From Methanococcoides sp. (GTDB taxonomy: Archaea; Halobacteriota; Methanosarcinia; Methanosarcinales; Methanosarcinaceae), in assembly GCA_021108185.1 (NCBI GenBank), contig JAIORJ010000088.1, positions 1-64,000 on the forward strand: a stretch of DNA of 64,000 bases, written 5' to 3'. A program made the translations under genes and the position numbers. Positions 28,576 through 38,001 of this stretch are shown piece after piece. The notes under the pieces were generated by a model that was not told the origin of the DNA, ran no database searches, and saw nothing but the letters and a program-made list of their open reading frames with translations. The stretch's first letter is position 1; the number at the start of each line of letters is the position of its first letter.

Positions 28576-29777
28576 AGGAAAGGGCTGAGAAGGCCATTGA
28601 AAAGTCTGCGATGTATGGAGAGGATTTCGACCTTAACGAATTCGAGGTTGCTACAAGGGAAGTTCCACAAACAGAGGATCTTGAGGACCTTGATGATGAG
28701 TTCAAGCAAACGCTCCTGAATGTTGGTGTGTTGACGGATGATAAGGAACGCTCAGGCAGTTTCTTGATGCTCGATAACGCAGTTTCCCACTCTTCACTTA
28801 AGGATCCCAACATTGAGTTGATGTCACTTCATGAAGCCCTGGAAAAACATGATTGGCTCAAGGATTATTCCTGGAAGCTTGTCGCAGTGGATGCTGACAA
28901 GTACACCGCAAAGAGCTATCTTGAAAATGCTAACGGTTATTTTATCCGTGCACCTGCCGGACAAAAAAGTTCCATGCCTGTGCAGACCTGTCTTATGATG
29001 GGCCATAAGGACGTTGCACAGACCGTTCATAACATCCTTATCGTGGAAGAGGATGCAAAGCTGGATGTCATTACAGGATGTACCACCAAAAAGGGTGTTG
29101 AAAGGGCAATGCATCTTGGTATCTCAGAAATATATGTCAAGAAGGGCGGTGTTTTGAACTTTACCATGATACACAACTGGGCAGGTGATGTCGGTGTCAG
29201 ACCAAGGACAGTTATCCATCTGGAAGAAGGGGCATCGTTCGTTAATAATTATATCCTGCTAAAGCCCGTAAGGTCCATTCAGTCCTATCCGACTGCTATA
29301 CTTGATGGTGAAGGGGCTTTTGCAAGGTTCCATACAATAGCTGTTGCTCATCCTGGGTCAGAGCTTGACCTTGGCAGCAGGGTTCTGTTCAATGCACCCA
29401 ATACAAAGGCCGAACTGATCTCAAGGACCATCACAACAGGTGGTAAGGTCATCGCAAGAGGCGAAATGGTAGCGAATGAACCGCATTGTAAGGGTCACCT
29501 CGAATGTCATGGTCTTGTCCTTAAGGATGGAGGTACGCAGCTTGCCATTCCGGTCCTTGAAGCGAACGTGGCAGATGTGGAACTTACTCACGAAGCTGCT
29601 GTTGGAAGGATCGCCAGAGAACAGGTCGAATACCTGATGGCACGCGGTCTTTCAGAAGAAGATGCAGTGGGAATGATCGTGCGTGGTTTCCTCGATGTCG
29701 GTATTACAGGTCTTCCTGAAGAGCTTGCAAAAGATATCGATGATACTATTGCACAGATCGGAAAGGATGCTGTTTAA
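28554..29777 (+). CDS. sufB: Fe-S cluster assembly scaffold SufB/SufD family (SmsB-like)
   Basis: 407 residues with a long beta-helix core (LNFTMIHNWAGDVGVRPRT, GKVIARGEMVANEPHCKGHL). Works with SufC as the cluster scaffold. Candidate cluster ligands lie in the C-terminal half (C320s, CKGHLECHG). ATG at 28554 with GGAG eight bases before is preferred over GTG at 28545. A terminator hairpin overlaps the stop. Confidence 0.9.
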   Translation: MQSGTSLKERAEKAIEKSAMYGEDFDLNEFEVATREVPQTEDLEDLDDEFKQTLLNVGVLTDDKERSGSFLMLDNAVSHSSLKDPNIELMSLHEALEKHDWLKDYSWKLVAVDADKYTAKSYLENANGYFIRAPAGQKSSMPVQTCLMMGHKDVAQTVHNILIVEEDAKLDVITGCTTKKGVERAMHLGISEIYVKKGGVLNFTMIHNWAGDVGVRPRTVIHLEEGASFVNNYILLKPVRSIQSYPTAILDGEGAFARFHTIAVAHPGSELDLGSRVLFNAPNTKAELISRTITTGGKVIARGEMVANEPHCKGHLECHGLVLKDGGTQLAIPVLEANVADVELTHEAAVGRIAREQVEYLMARGLSEEDAVGMIVRGFLDVGITGLPEELAKDIDDTIAQIGKDAV

Positions 29778-29801
29778 TAAGCATCCTGTTCCTTTTTATT
29801 T
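29765..29801 (+). terminator. suf operon terminator-like hairpin
   Basis: GGATGC (29765-29770) pairs with GCATCC (29781-29786), then CTTTTTATTT. The stem begins inside the sufB coding end. Confidence 0.6.
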
Positions 29802-29987
29802 AGATCTTGCCCCTTATAAGGGTCGTTCGTTCCTTTTTTTAAATCTTTGAAATTGTCGTTGAAACGAATTCAATTCTTTTTATTATTTTTAAGTAATTTA
29901 TCAATTTTTGGTTGGTGGATGGTGAAAACAGTTGCTGGCAACCAAATGTATAAATATTCTAAAGTTCACTTTGTGAAGGGGTAAAAC

Positions 29988-30899
29988 ATGAATTGGAAAA
30001 TTCTATTTGCAACATTTGTTGCTTTAGCTGTTATCCTTAGTGGATGTACAGAACCTGCTTCTGATGATACAGAAGTGGAGAAGGGAGAAGTGGTCATAGG
30101 TTCAAAGCTGTTCCAGGAATCATACATTCTGGCTCACATGGCCGGTATAATGCTCGAAGAAGCAGGATATGAGGTAGATGTGAAGGAAGGCCTTGGAGGC
30201 ACTTTCGTAAACTATGAGGGTCTGAAACAGGGCAGTGTGGATGTATATGTTGAATACACTGGTACTGCATACAGCCAGATACTTGAAGAGCCTGCTCTTG
30301 AAGTGTGGGATCCTGAAGTCGTTTACCAGAAGGCTGAAGAAGGTCTGAAGGAAGATGGAGTACTGGTCATAAGCGATCTTGGTTTTGAAGATGCCTATGC
30401 GCTTGCAGTGAAAAAGCAGTGGGCTGAAGAGAACAATGTTGTTGTTATCAGTGATCTTGAGACTCATGCATCAGATCTGATAATCGGTACAGACCCTGAG
30501 TTCGCACTTCGTGAAGATGGTCTTCCACGTATAAGTACCATCTATGGATTTGAGTTCAAAGAGGTTAAGCCAACAGTTGCTACACTCATGTATGAGGCTA
30601 TAAAGCTCGATGAGGTCGATGTCATCTCAGCCTATACTACAGATACAAGGAACGAGCTATTCGATCTTACGATCCTGGAAGACGACATGAACGCATTACC
30701 ACCATACGATGCGATCGTTGTAATGTCTGCTGAATTTGCAGCAGCAAATCCTGATGCTGTAGTAGCTCTTGAGAAACTGGAGGGTCAGATAGACACAGAT
30801 ACTATGAGAGGTCTTAACTACCAGTTCGATGTCGAAAAGCGTGAACCTGGGGACATTGCCAGGGACTTTTTAATAGAGACTGGATTGATAGAGGGGTAA
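29988..30899 (+). CDS. Osmoprotectant ABC transporter, substrate-binding lipoprotein (OpuCC/OsmX type)
   Basis: Lipobox VILSGC puts the lipidated cysteine at residue 20. The mature protein follows the OpuCC pattern (VVIGSKLFQESYILAHM, GLGGTFVNYEGLKQGSVDVY, YTGTAYSQIL). Binds betaine, choline or related compounds outside the membrane. First gene of a four-gene operon, 79 bases before the ATPase. GAAGGGGTAAA precedes the ATG. Confidence 0.9.
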   Translation: MNWKILFATFVALAVILSGCTEPASDDTEVEKGEVVIGSKLFQESYILAHMAGIMLEEAGYEVDVKEGLGGTFVNYEGLKQGSVDVYVEYTGTAYSQILEEPALEVWDPEVVYQKAEEGLKEDGVLVISDLGFEDAYALAVKKQWAEENNVVVISDLETHASDLIIGTDPEFALREDGLPRISTIYGFEFKEVKPTVATLMYEAIKLDEVDVISAYTTDTRNELFDLTILEDDMNALPPYDAIVVMSAEFAAANPDAVVALEKLEGQIDTDTMRGLNYQFDVEKREPGDIARDFLIETGLIEG

Positions 30900-30978
30900 T
30901 TCCCTTTCGATCCATTTGATTTTCGTTCATCTTTATTTTTTTATAGCTGCAAAACAGCTCTTTAAAGTGAGATCTATT

Positions 30979-32109
30979 ATGCCATCCAAAAGGTTATTCG
31001 ACAGGATCGATTCGATACAGCTTCGCGGTGTGACGAAGAAATATGATGACAGGTTTGCTATCAACGATGTTTCCATTGATATTGAAGGTGGGGAGCTGGT
31101 CATTTTCATAGGACCCAGTGGGTCCGGGAAGACTACAACGCTCCGTATGATCAATCGTTTGATAGAACCTGATTCAGGGACCATTCTCATCAATGATCAG
31201 GATATCATGGAACTTGAACCGGTCGCTCTTCGCAGGAACATCGGTTATGTCATACAGAATATCGGTCTTTTCCCTCACATGAACATTGCCGAGAACATTG
31301 GTCTCGTGGCCAAACTGGAAAGCTGGGATGAGAAAAAGATCAAAGACAGAGTAGAATATCTCCTTGATTTTGTTTCCCTTCCGTCTGAGATGTTCATGGA
31401 TAGGTATCCTCATCAACTAAGCGGTGGACAGCAGCAAAGAGTTGGCCTTGCAAGGGCGCTCATGATGGACCCTCCTCTTTTGCTCATGGACGAACCCTTC
31501 GGTGCACTTGATCCGATCTTAAGAAAACAACTTCAGGAAGAGTTCTATCAGATAAGAGAAAAACTGGGCAAGACCATAATATTTGTAACACATGATATCG
31601 AAGAAGCTTTCAAGCTCGGTGACAGGATCGCGATAATGGACGATGCGAAACTTGTTCAGATAGGTACAGCTGAAGAATTGATCTTCCATCCTGCGAACGA
31701 GATGGTGGCAAGCATTGTGGATACCAGTAAGAAGTTCAAGCACCTTGATACATTGAAAATAAAGGACCTTATATCCCCTCTTGAGTGCATGTATGTCCAC
31801 GATGGATCACTTGATGTTGAGAGTGCTATCAGTTCCATGATAGAGAAGAACATAGAGATCGCTGTCGTTTCTAATGGTTCGGGTCCACTTGGTATTGTAA
31901 AGCTTATAGATCTACTGCGTATGGATGATAAAGAAAGCAAAATTATAGATCATGTTGTTGAAATTCCTTCATTTTCCAGAAATGAACTGCTTTCATCCTC
32001 ACTGAAAATAATGCAAAAGGATGGACATTCTATGGCCTTTGTCATGACCGATGGAAAACTAAGCGGGTTCCTGTTTCCAAATGATGCTTTCAGTCAGGTA
32101 ATTGGATAA
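30979..32109 (+). CDS. Osmoprotectant ABC transporter, ATPase (OpuCA type)
   Basis: Walker A GPSGSGKTTT, signature LSGGQQQRVGLARAL, Walker B LLLMDEPFGALDP. The C-terminal ~100 residues (from LKIKDLISPLECMYV) look like a CBS pair. I chose ATG at 30979; an upstream in-frame start would add a hydrophobic leader unlike the family. It overlaps the first permease gene by eight bases. Confidence 0.9.
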   Translation: MPSKRLFDRIDSIQLRGVTKKYDDRFAINDVSIDIEGGELVIFIGPSGSGKTTTLRMINRLIEPDSGTILINDQDIMELEPVALRRNIGYVIQNIGLFPHMNIAENIGLVAKLESWDEKKIKDRVEYLLDFVSLPSEMFMDRYPHQLSGGQQQRVGLARALMMDPPLLLMDEPFGALDPILRKQLQEEFYQIREKLGKTIIFVTHDIEEAFKLGDRIAIMDDAKLVQIGTAEELIFHPANEMVASIVDTSKKFKHLDTLKIKDLISPLECMYVHDGSLDVESAISSMIEKNIEIAVVSNGSGPLGIVKLIDLLRMDDKESKIIDHVVEIPSFSRNELLSSSLKIMQKDGHSMAFVMTDGKLSGFLFPNDAFSQVIG

Positions 32110-32770
32110 GGAGCATAAAGGGGTTGATTCTCTGTTATTGTCTGATCTTGTTGAAGTCTGGGAAACGAACTCATTGACATTGCGTACGATCGAGCATCTG
32201 ACGATGTTCAGCATTGCCATAGTTCTGGCTTCCATCATAGGTGTATCTCTTGGTTTATTCCTTTTCTCCAGACCAAGGATAGCACATCCCATGCTCAATC
32301 TTTTAAATCTTGTAGAGACCATACCCGATATTCCATTATTGGTACTGCTATTGCCTATATTCGGTCTTGGAAGAGATCCTACCATTGTGGCATCAGTACT
32401 CTATTCCCTTTTACCTATTACACGAAATACCTATACCGGTCTTAAAGAAGTGGATCTTAAATACGTTGATATTGCACGTGCAATGGGTCTGTCCGAAAAG
32501 GATATACTGTTAAAGGTCAGGATACCTCTTTCTTTACCTATGATCGTCGGAGGTTTGCGTATAGCTCTTGTTTTTACCATGGGCGTTGTAACACTTGGCG
32601 GCCTGATTGCTGCAGGTGGACTCGGAGCAGCTCTTATTGCCGGAATACAGCTCTATAAGATAAACACGATCCTGGTAGCCGGTCTCTGGACAGGTTTGCT
32701 CGCTGTTATCTTTGACGGGCTTGCCGGAATTGTTGAGAAACGCCTTCAGAGGAGGTATGGTATATGGTAA
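32102..32770 (+). CDS. Osmoprotectant ABC transporter, permease 1 (OpuCB/CD type)
   Basis: Five to six membrane spans and the permease loop DIARAMGLSEKDILLKVRIP. Start is probably TTG at 32102, overlapping the ATPase gene by eight bases; no in-frame ATG would keep the N-terminus, so this start is less certain. It ends seven bases inside the next permease gene. Confidence 0.85.
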   Translation: MDKEHKGVDSLLLSDLVEVWETNSLTLRTIEHLTMFSIAIVLASIIGVSLGLFLFSRPRIAHPMLNLLNLVETIPDIPLLVLLLPIFGLGRDPTIVASVLYSLLPITRNTYTGLKEVDLKYVDIARAMGLSEKDILLKVRIPLSLPMIVGGLRIALVFTMGVVTLGGLIAAGGLGAALIAGIQLYKINTILVAGLWTGLLAVIFDGLAGIVEKRLQRRYGIW

Positions 32771-33375
32771 CTCTTGAGACGATACTCAGCCATACTGCTG
32801 ACCACCTGGTATTGGTGGTCATGACACTGATCATAAGCATTTGCATATCCATGCCCCTTGCATTTGGTTCACTTTACAACAAGCGTTTCGGTTATGTGGT
32901 GATCAAGTTTGCAAATCTTGCACAGGCGGTTCCAAGTTTTGCAGTTGTTGCTATCGTTGTCCCTCTTATGGGAATTGGTTTCTATCCTGCCGTGGTGGCG
33001 ATATTGCTTCGTGCATTGCTTCCAATAATCAAGAACACTTATATTGGGCTTTCAACGGTCGATCCGTCAATGCTTGATTATGCTGATGGTATTGGGCTGA
33101 ACGAGTGGCAGATACTTCGCTATGTTCGCCTGCCTAATGCTTATCCCGCTATTTTTGCAGGTATCAAGTTCGCTTTCATACTCATCAACAGCATTGCTAT
33201 TCTCACAGCGTATATAGGAAGTGGTGGTCTTGGTGAACTAATATTCCAGGGACTTGTTGCATTCAATAATGAGAAGATCCTCGCAGGTGCTATTCCGGCT
33301 ATTCTGATTGCGATAGCATTTGATATTATATTTACTAGGATCGAAAAGAAGCTTACACCTCATTACAGAAAATGA
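32764..33375 (+). CDS. Osmoprotectant ABC transporter, permease 2 (OpuCB/CD type)
   Basis: 203 residues, six hydrophobic segments, permease loop DYADGIGLNEWQILRYVRLP. Pairs with permease 1 as a heterodimeric channel. AGGAGGT lies nine bases before the ATG, inside the preceding gene. Last gene of the operon. Confidence 0.88.
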   Translation: MVTLETILSHTADHLVLVVMTLIISICISMPLAFGSLYNKRFGYVVIKFANLAQAVPSFAVVAIVVPLMGIGFYPAVVAILLRALLPIIKNTYIGLSTVDPSMLDYADGIGLNEWQILRYVRLPNAYPAIFAGIKFAFILINSIAILTAYIGSGGLGELIFQGLVAFNNEKILAGAIPAILIAIAFDIIFTRIEKKLTPHYRK

Positions 33376-33397
33376 GCTTTTAAGATTATCCTTTAGT

Positions 33398-33624
33398 GGC
33401 TCTGTAGAAATCCTAATAACCATTAAAATATAAGCCACAGAAAAGCAGATGAACGTCGATTTTAAGATCCTATCTACATTACCTGCTAAACATTTGTTTA
33501 GCAAGCACTCAATTCCGAAGGATCTGACTGTATCTGTTCCATCTGTGGTTTCTAATTGATTTCCAGATCTGATATCTACAAAGCCGATTTTATAACTAAT
33601 TATAAAACATCTGAATATTAACAT
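33398..33624 (-). mobile_element. Insertion-sequence remnant: terminal repeat plus transposase C-terminal scrap
   Basis: GGCTCTGTAGAAATCCTAA (33398-33416) looks like an IS terminal repeat; its inverse occurs at 34791. On the minus strand the frame entering it reads FGIECLLNKCLAGNVDRILK then FICFSVAYILMVIRISTEP, which resembles the end of a DDE transposase, with the last codons inside the repeat. No catalytic part remains. The rest of 33625-33891 shows nothing. Confidence 0.4.
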
Positions 33625-33891
33625 TATAGAGTCTATACTTGCTATCGATTTTAAATGAAAACTGCATAAGGATTATGATAGTACAGCAAACACTTTTGAG
33701 AGAATGACGCTGTAAGATATGCCTGTGAAATACAGAGTTGATGAGTATCTATTCCTCACTGATAATCTCTGCTATCAGATTCCACCATCATCGACCTCAA
33801 CAACAGCAAGGAACCTGTTCGGCATATGAGTGTACATTTGGTGTTTATTTGGATGCGGAGAACTTCTGTAGGAGTTTTGTGGTCATGAGAA

Positions 33892-34521
33892 TTAGTTGTT
33901 ATTTGAGGAGATTCGCTGGTTGTATCTAATCTGCGAATCAAGATCTCCAGCAAGATTTCCAGCAATCTTCCTGGCAAGGTGATTCTGATAATGTTTGTAG
34001 GTGAAAAGACCTTTCATCTCATTGTGTAAGCCAATGTTCCCCTGTATAAGCAACTGAGAGTCATTTGTATCATCTACTGATAATTCCACTGCTTTCGTAT
34101 TACCAGAACCTTTTAAATCCAGATACTTTGTCTCACCTGATGAAGAAAAACCAAACAGGATATCTGCATCAGACTTTGAATATACTGGAGTATACGAGAA
34201 TGTACTGACAGTACTGTTTACAAAAAGAAATGGCGAGCTGTAGTCATCTTTTAATTCATCTGTGACTGTCACTGAAAAACCTTCATTTTCCAGAGCAGTG
34301 ATCAACTCTCTTTCTACGACAGAATCAAAACTGTCCTCATGATGGACATACAGGATTATATCACCATTTGAAAAATTCCCAATATCACCAGTTATATTAG
34401 TACTAATGTCAGCGTATACATGACTAGCACTAGAACCTAATCCAAAATACAGAAATGCAAATGAAAAGAAGATTGAAAAAATTATTAAGAATATTGTTAT
34501 CTGCTTTTTGCTGAACTCCAT
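33892..34521 (-). CDS. Exported or membrane-anchored hypothetical protein, 209 residues
   Basis: One hydrophobic segment at residues 8-28 (ITIFLIIFSIFFSFAFLYFG), then a Ser/Asp-rich extracytoplasmic domain (GDIILYVHHEDSFDSVVERE). No known motif. It lies between inverted copies of the CTCTGTAGAAATCCT motif, so it could be a passenger of an old element, though it is not a transposase. Confidence 0.5.
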   Translation of the reverse strand: MEFSKKQITIFLIIFSIFFSFAFLYFGLGSSASHVYADISTNITGDIGNFSNGDIILYVHHEDSFDSVVERELITALENEGFSVTVTDELKDDYSSPFLFVNSTVSTFSYTPVYSKSDADILFGFSSSGETKYLDLKGSGNTKAVELSVDDTNDSQLLIQGNIGLHNEMKGLFTYKHYQNHLARKIAGNLAGDLDSQIRYNQRISSNNN

Positions 34522-34790
34522 TTTTTAACATCCATGCTAAAAATATGTTGGAAGATACTTAAACTCTCTGTTTGATATAATCATGACAACAACAATTCCA
34601 TTTCAGAATATTAGTTGCGTTTTTGAAAAAAGATGCAAGTTGAAATTATATGTTGATGAGAGATGTTCAAATTTAGGTTTTGTAGAAAACATGCCAAAAT
34701 CGCTATCAATAGGTGGACATAAGAAATAAGCATCAATATCTGCCAGTACATTTTAAATTATTGTTCACTTAATTTCTTGTCCGAATATCG

Positions 34791-34808
34791 AGGATTTCTA
34801 CAGAGACC
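34791..34808 (-). repeat. IS terminal-repeat-like sequence, inverted relative to 33398
   Basis: AGGATTTCTACAGAGACC, the reverse complement of GGTCTCTGTAGAAATCCT, matches 33398-33414 except for one inserted base. I see no target-site duplication. Confidence 0.35.
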
Positions 34809-34860
34809 CTGTCCTGAGATTTTAAGTATAATCAAGTGTTGTTACGGATGGTTTTCATTA

Positions 34861-37686
34861 ATGGATATGTCAGGAATCATCAAGATTATCAGTTCTTCAC
34901 GTGGCTATGAAGGTCAGATAGTTCACGTAGAGAATATTTTGCCACGGGATGCGGAATTCGGTTCGGTAGAACTTAAACCTTTGATACAATATGCTCTTGC
35001 TGAGAAGGGGATCAAAGAACTTTATACTCATCAGGCTGATGCTATTAAGGAGGTGCTGGACGGTAAGGATGTCGTGCTTTCCACCAGTACTGCCAGCGGG
35101 AAATCGTTGTGTTATATGCTTCCTATCTTTGAGACATTGATGGAGGATCCTAATGCCACTGCTCTTTATATTTCTCCTTTGAACGCTCTTGTGAACGACC
35201 AGCTTGAGAGCTTTGAGAAGTTCAGGGATTCCATGGGGCTTGACCTCAATATTAACAAGTTCATCGGAACAATGCCCCCTGAGGAGAAATCTGCAGTGAA
35301 GTATGGGAATCCGCGTATCCTTTTTACAAATCCTGAAATGGTGCATTTGAGCTTTTTGCAGTGGAAGCAGCAGTGGAAGAAGTTCCTCTCGAACCTCAAA
35401 TATATAGTTCTTGATGAGAGCCATACGTATAGCGGTGTTACAGGGATCAATATGGCCAACCTTTTGAGGAGGCTCAACCGTATTTGTGACCATTATGGTT
35501 CAAGTCCGCAGTATATCTGCTGTACTGCGACCATTGGAAATCCAATGGAACATACTTCGGCCTTGATAGGCAAGGATGTTACTTTGATAGATAATGATGG
35601 TTCCGGCAGGGGAGCTCAAAAGTTCATGTTCTGGAACCCGCCTCTTTATTCCCGATCAAAGAACTTCACTGTTCGAAAAGCGAGTTTTGGTGATACTGTC
35701 AATATCTTCACTACCTTCGTCCAGAACGATCTCCAGACCATTGTTTTTACAAGAGCGAGACAGAAGGTCGAAAAGATGTTCGTGGAGGCAAGGAACCAAC
35801 TCGAAGGCAGGGGTGTCCAAAAGACCATAAGCTCTTACAGAGGCGGCTATTATGGCAATGAGCGTGAGGCCATCGAGAAGGGATTGTCAAGAGGCGAGAT
35901 CGCAGGTGTCATTTCGACAACAGCCCTTGAACTTGGAATTGATATAGGGGGCTTGGATGCCTGTATTATCGATGGATTTCCGGGCACTTTGATGAGTGCG
36001 AGACAGCAGGCAGGCCGTGCGGGTAGGGGCAGCAGTGAGAGTATTGTTGTTCTGGTCGCAGATTCTAATGCCCTTGATCAGTATTATATGAGGAATCCGG
36101 GAGATTTCTTCGTTAAGGAGTGCGAGCGGGCTGTTATCAATGTCTCGAATAGGAACATTCAGGCCGACCATTTGCTCTGTGCAGCAAAGGAGTTGCCTTT
36201 AAGGGATGAGGATGAGCGTTATTTCGGTGAGGAGTTCAAACGAATAGTCGCTGCTCTTGAGGAAGAAGGTTTACTTGAGGGCGGTTTTGAGAAGCGTTCG
36301 CTGGATGGCGGGACGCATATGCGTGTCCATATCAGAGGCACTGAGGGCAATGGCTATACTATCTTCGAGAAAGGCTCCCGCAAGCCCCTTGAGAAGGATA
36401 TCGACAGGATGCGTGCTTATCGGGAAGGCTTTAAAGGTGCTATTTACTTCAATAAGGGTACTCCATATTGTGTGACGAAACTGGACCATGAGAAGCGTAT
36501 AATTCAGGTCGAGAAGGCGAGGGATGCATATCATACCAGGGCTCAGGTAACGTCTGATATTGCTGTTCGGGATGTCATAGATAGCAAGCCACTTTCTACC
36601 TTTGATGGTGTCAGTGTTGGTTTCGGCTATGTGGAGGTCATCCAGCAGGTAACGGGATACAGGAAGCTCCAGCTTCGTTCTGAAAACGAGCTTGGGAGAT
36701 TCGATCTTGATATGCCGGAGTTCAGTCTTGAGACCGAAGCTCTCTGGCTCGAACTGCCTGATGGGCTTGTTGGTCTTGTGGAGGAACATGACAGGGATTT
36801 CAATGGTGGTATCCATGCCATCGAGCATGCTCTGATCGCGATGTATCCATTACATTTGCTTGCTGACCGCAATGATGTGGGCGGTGTTTCAACTCCCGAA
36901 CATGGGGATATCGGCAATAGAAGCGGTATTTTCATCTATGATGGCCATGCCGGTGGTGTGGGTTATGCTGAAGCCGGTTATGCAAAGATCGAGGAGATGC
37001 TCGAGGTCACATTGAAGGCCATAGAGGGATGTCCGTGCAAGGGTGGCTGTCCTTCGTGTATCCAGTCCCCCAAATGCGGCAATAATAATGAACCCCTGGA
37101 CAAGGATGCAGCAATCATGATCCTCAGGAAGATGCTTGGCAAACCTGCGTATATCCCTCAGAGGGTACATCTGTCCGAGGTTGCAAAACAGAGAAGCAGT
37201 GCTGTCCCGGGCCGTGGAATTTCCAGACCTGTCAAAGTCGGTGATAGTCCTGCTGAAGCTTTGAACAGGGCAAAGAGGAAGCTCAAGAAGCAGGGTTCAG
37301 GAAGCTCTGCCGAGTGGGTAAAACTGGGAATTGCTGCCGGCAGGGATGAGAAGGATCATAAGAAAGCCTGTTATTGCTTTGATAAGGCTTTACAGCTGGA
37401 GCCGGACAATGTCACTGCTCTGTTCAATAAGGGCATCACCCATCTTCAGATGAAGATGTATCCTCTGGCATTAGAGTGCTTTAATCGAATGCTGAACATC
37501 GGTTACAGGGACAATGCCAAGGTGTGGAAGTGCAAAGGGGATTGTTTACGCATGCTCGATAACCGTGCAGGTGCCATTGAATGCTATAATGAGGCCTTGA
37601 GATTAAAGCCTGATGATGTTAAGATCAAGCAGGCAAGGGATAGTTTGAGGGCAATGGATAGGGCTTTGTATCCAGATGATATGTGA
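34861..37686 (+). CDS. DEAD/DEAH helicase of the MrfA/YprA type with C-terminal TPR domain
   Basis: Helicase core: STSTASGKSL near residue 75, LDESHTY near 185, and motif VI-like QQAGRAGRGS. The DUF1998-type metal site GCPCKGGCPSC plus SPKCGN lies near 724-740. MrfA excises mitomycin adducts in Bacillus; this relative probably unwinds damaged DNA. Residues ~815-935 add about three TPR repeats (ACYCFDKALQLEPDNVTALF), beyond the usual family end. I chose ATG at 34861; an upstream TTG at 34777 overlaps the IS scar and gives no homology. Confidence 0.85.
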   Translation: MDMSGIIKIISSSRGYEGQIVHVENILPRDAEFGSVELKPLIQYALAEKGIKELYTHQADAIKEVLDGKDVVLSTSTASGKSLCYMLPIFETLMEDPNATALYISPLNALVNDQLESFEKFRDSMGLDLNINKFIGTMPPEEKSAVKYGNPRILFTNPEMVHLSFLQWKQQWKKFLSNLKYIVLDESHTYSGVTGINMANLLRRLNRICDHYGSSPQYICCTATIGNPMEHTSALIGKDVTLIDNDGSGRGAQKFMFWNPPLYSRSKNFTVRKASFGDTVNIFTTFVQNDLQTIVFTRARQKVEKMFVEARNQLEGRGVQKTISSYRGGYYGNEREAIEKGLSRGEIAGVISTTALELGIDIGGLDACIIDGFPGTLMSARQQAGRAGRGSSESIVVLVADSNALDQYYMRNPGDFFVKECERAVINVSNRNIQADHLLCAAKELPLRDEDERYFGEEFKRIVAALEEEGLLEGGFEKRSLDGGTHMRVHIRGTEGNGYTIFEKGSRKPLEKDIDRMRAYREGFKGAIYFNKGTPYCVTKLDHEKRIIQVEKARDAYHTRAQVTSDIAVRDVIDSKPLSTFDGVSVGFGYVEVIQQVTGYRKLQLRSENELGRFDLDMPEFSLETEALWLELPDGLVGLVEEHDRDFNGGIHAIEHALIAMYPLHLLADRNDVGGVSTPEHGDIGNRSGIFIYDGHAGGVGYAEAGYAKIEEMLEVTLKAIEGCPCKGGCPSCIQSPKCGNNNEPLDKDAAIMILRKMLGKPAYIPQRVHLSEVAKQRSSAVPGRGISRPVKVGDSPAEALNRAKRKLKKQGSGSSAEWVKLGIAAGRDEKDHKKACYCFDKALQLEPDNVTALFNKGITHLQMKMYPLALECFNRMLNIGYRDNAKVWKCKGDCLRMLDNRAGAIECYNEALRLKPDDVKIKQARDSLRAMDRALYPDDM

Positions 37687-37715
37687 GATATATATCTCAC
37701 ATCATCTATTTTTTT
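37681..37715 (+). terminator. Perfect-palindrome terminator after the helicase
   Basis: A 22-base perfect palindrome spans 37681-37702 (half-site ATGTGAGATAT) and includes the TGA at 37684. CATCTATTTTTTTCG follows. The remainder up to 38001 is AT-rich with the promoter of the defence cassette and no gene. Confidence 0.65.
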
Positions 37716-38001
37716 CGATTTTAAATCAAAATAGATATTTATAAGTAGTATTATTTTTATCAAGTGGTCAAAAAGCTTTAATTTTAAAATTTCATCATTT
37801 ATTATTTCGTTACTAGAAGGCATGAATTATGACTGATATTGAACAGCAATTTTTGGCTAATTTGGTAATTTATAAGATATGGAAAACCAAATTCCCACTT
37901 ACCTCAAAAAGTAGAATAATAAGATATAGAGTTGATTAAATTTTGACTCATATCTAAAAATATAGTATGTTAGATTGCTGGGAAAATAGATGGTGAGAAA
38001 C

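Noticed and set aside
33238-33624. 128-codon minus-strand gene
   Set aside because: Its right part resembles a transposase end and its left part overlaps the permease gene on the other strand, so it is treated as IS debris.
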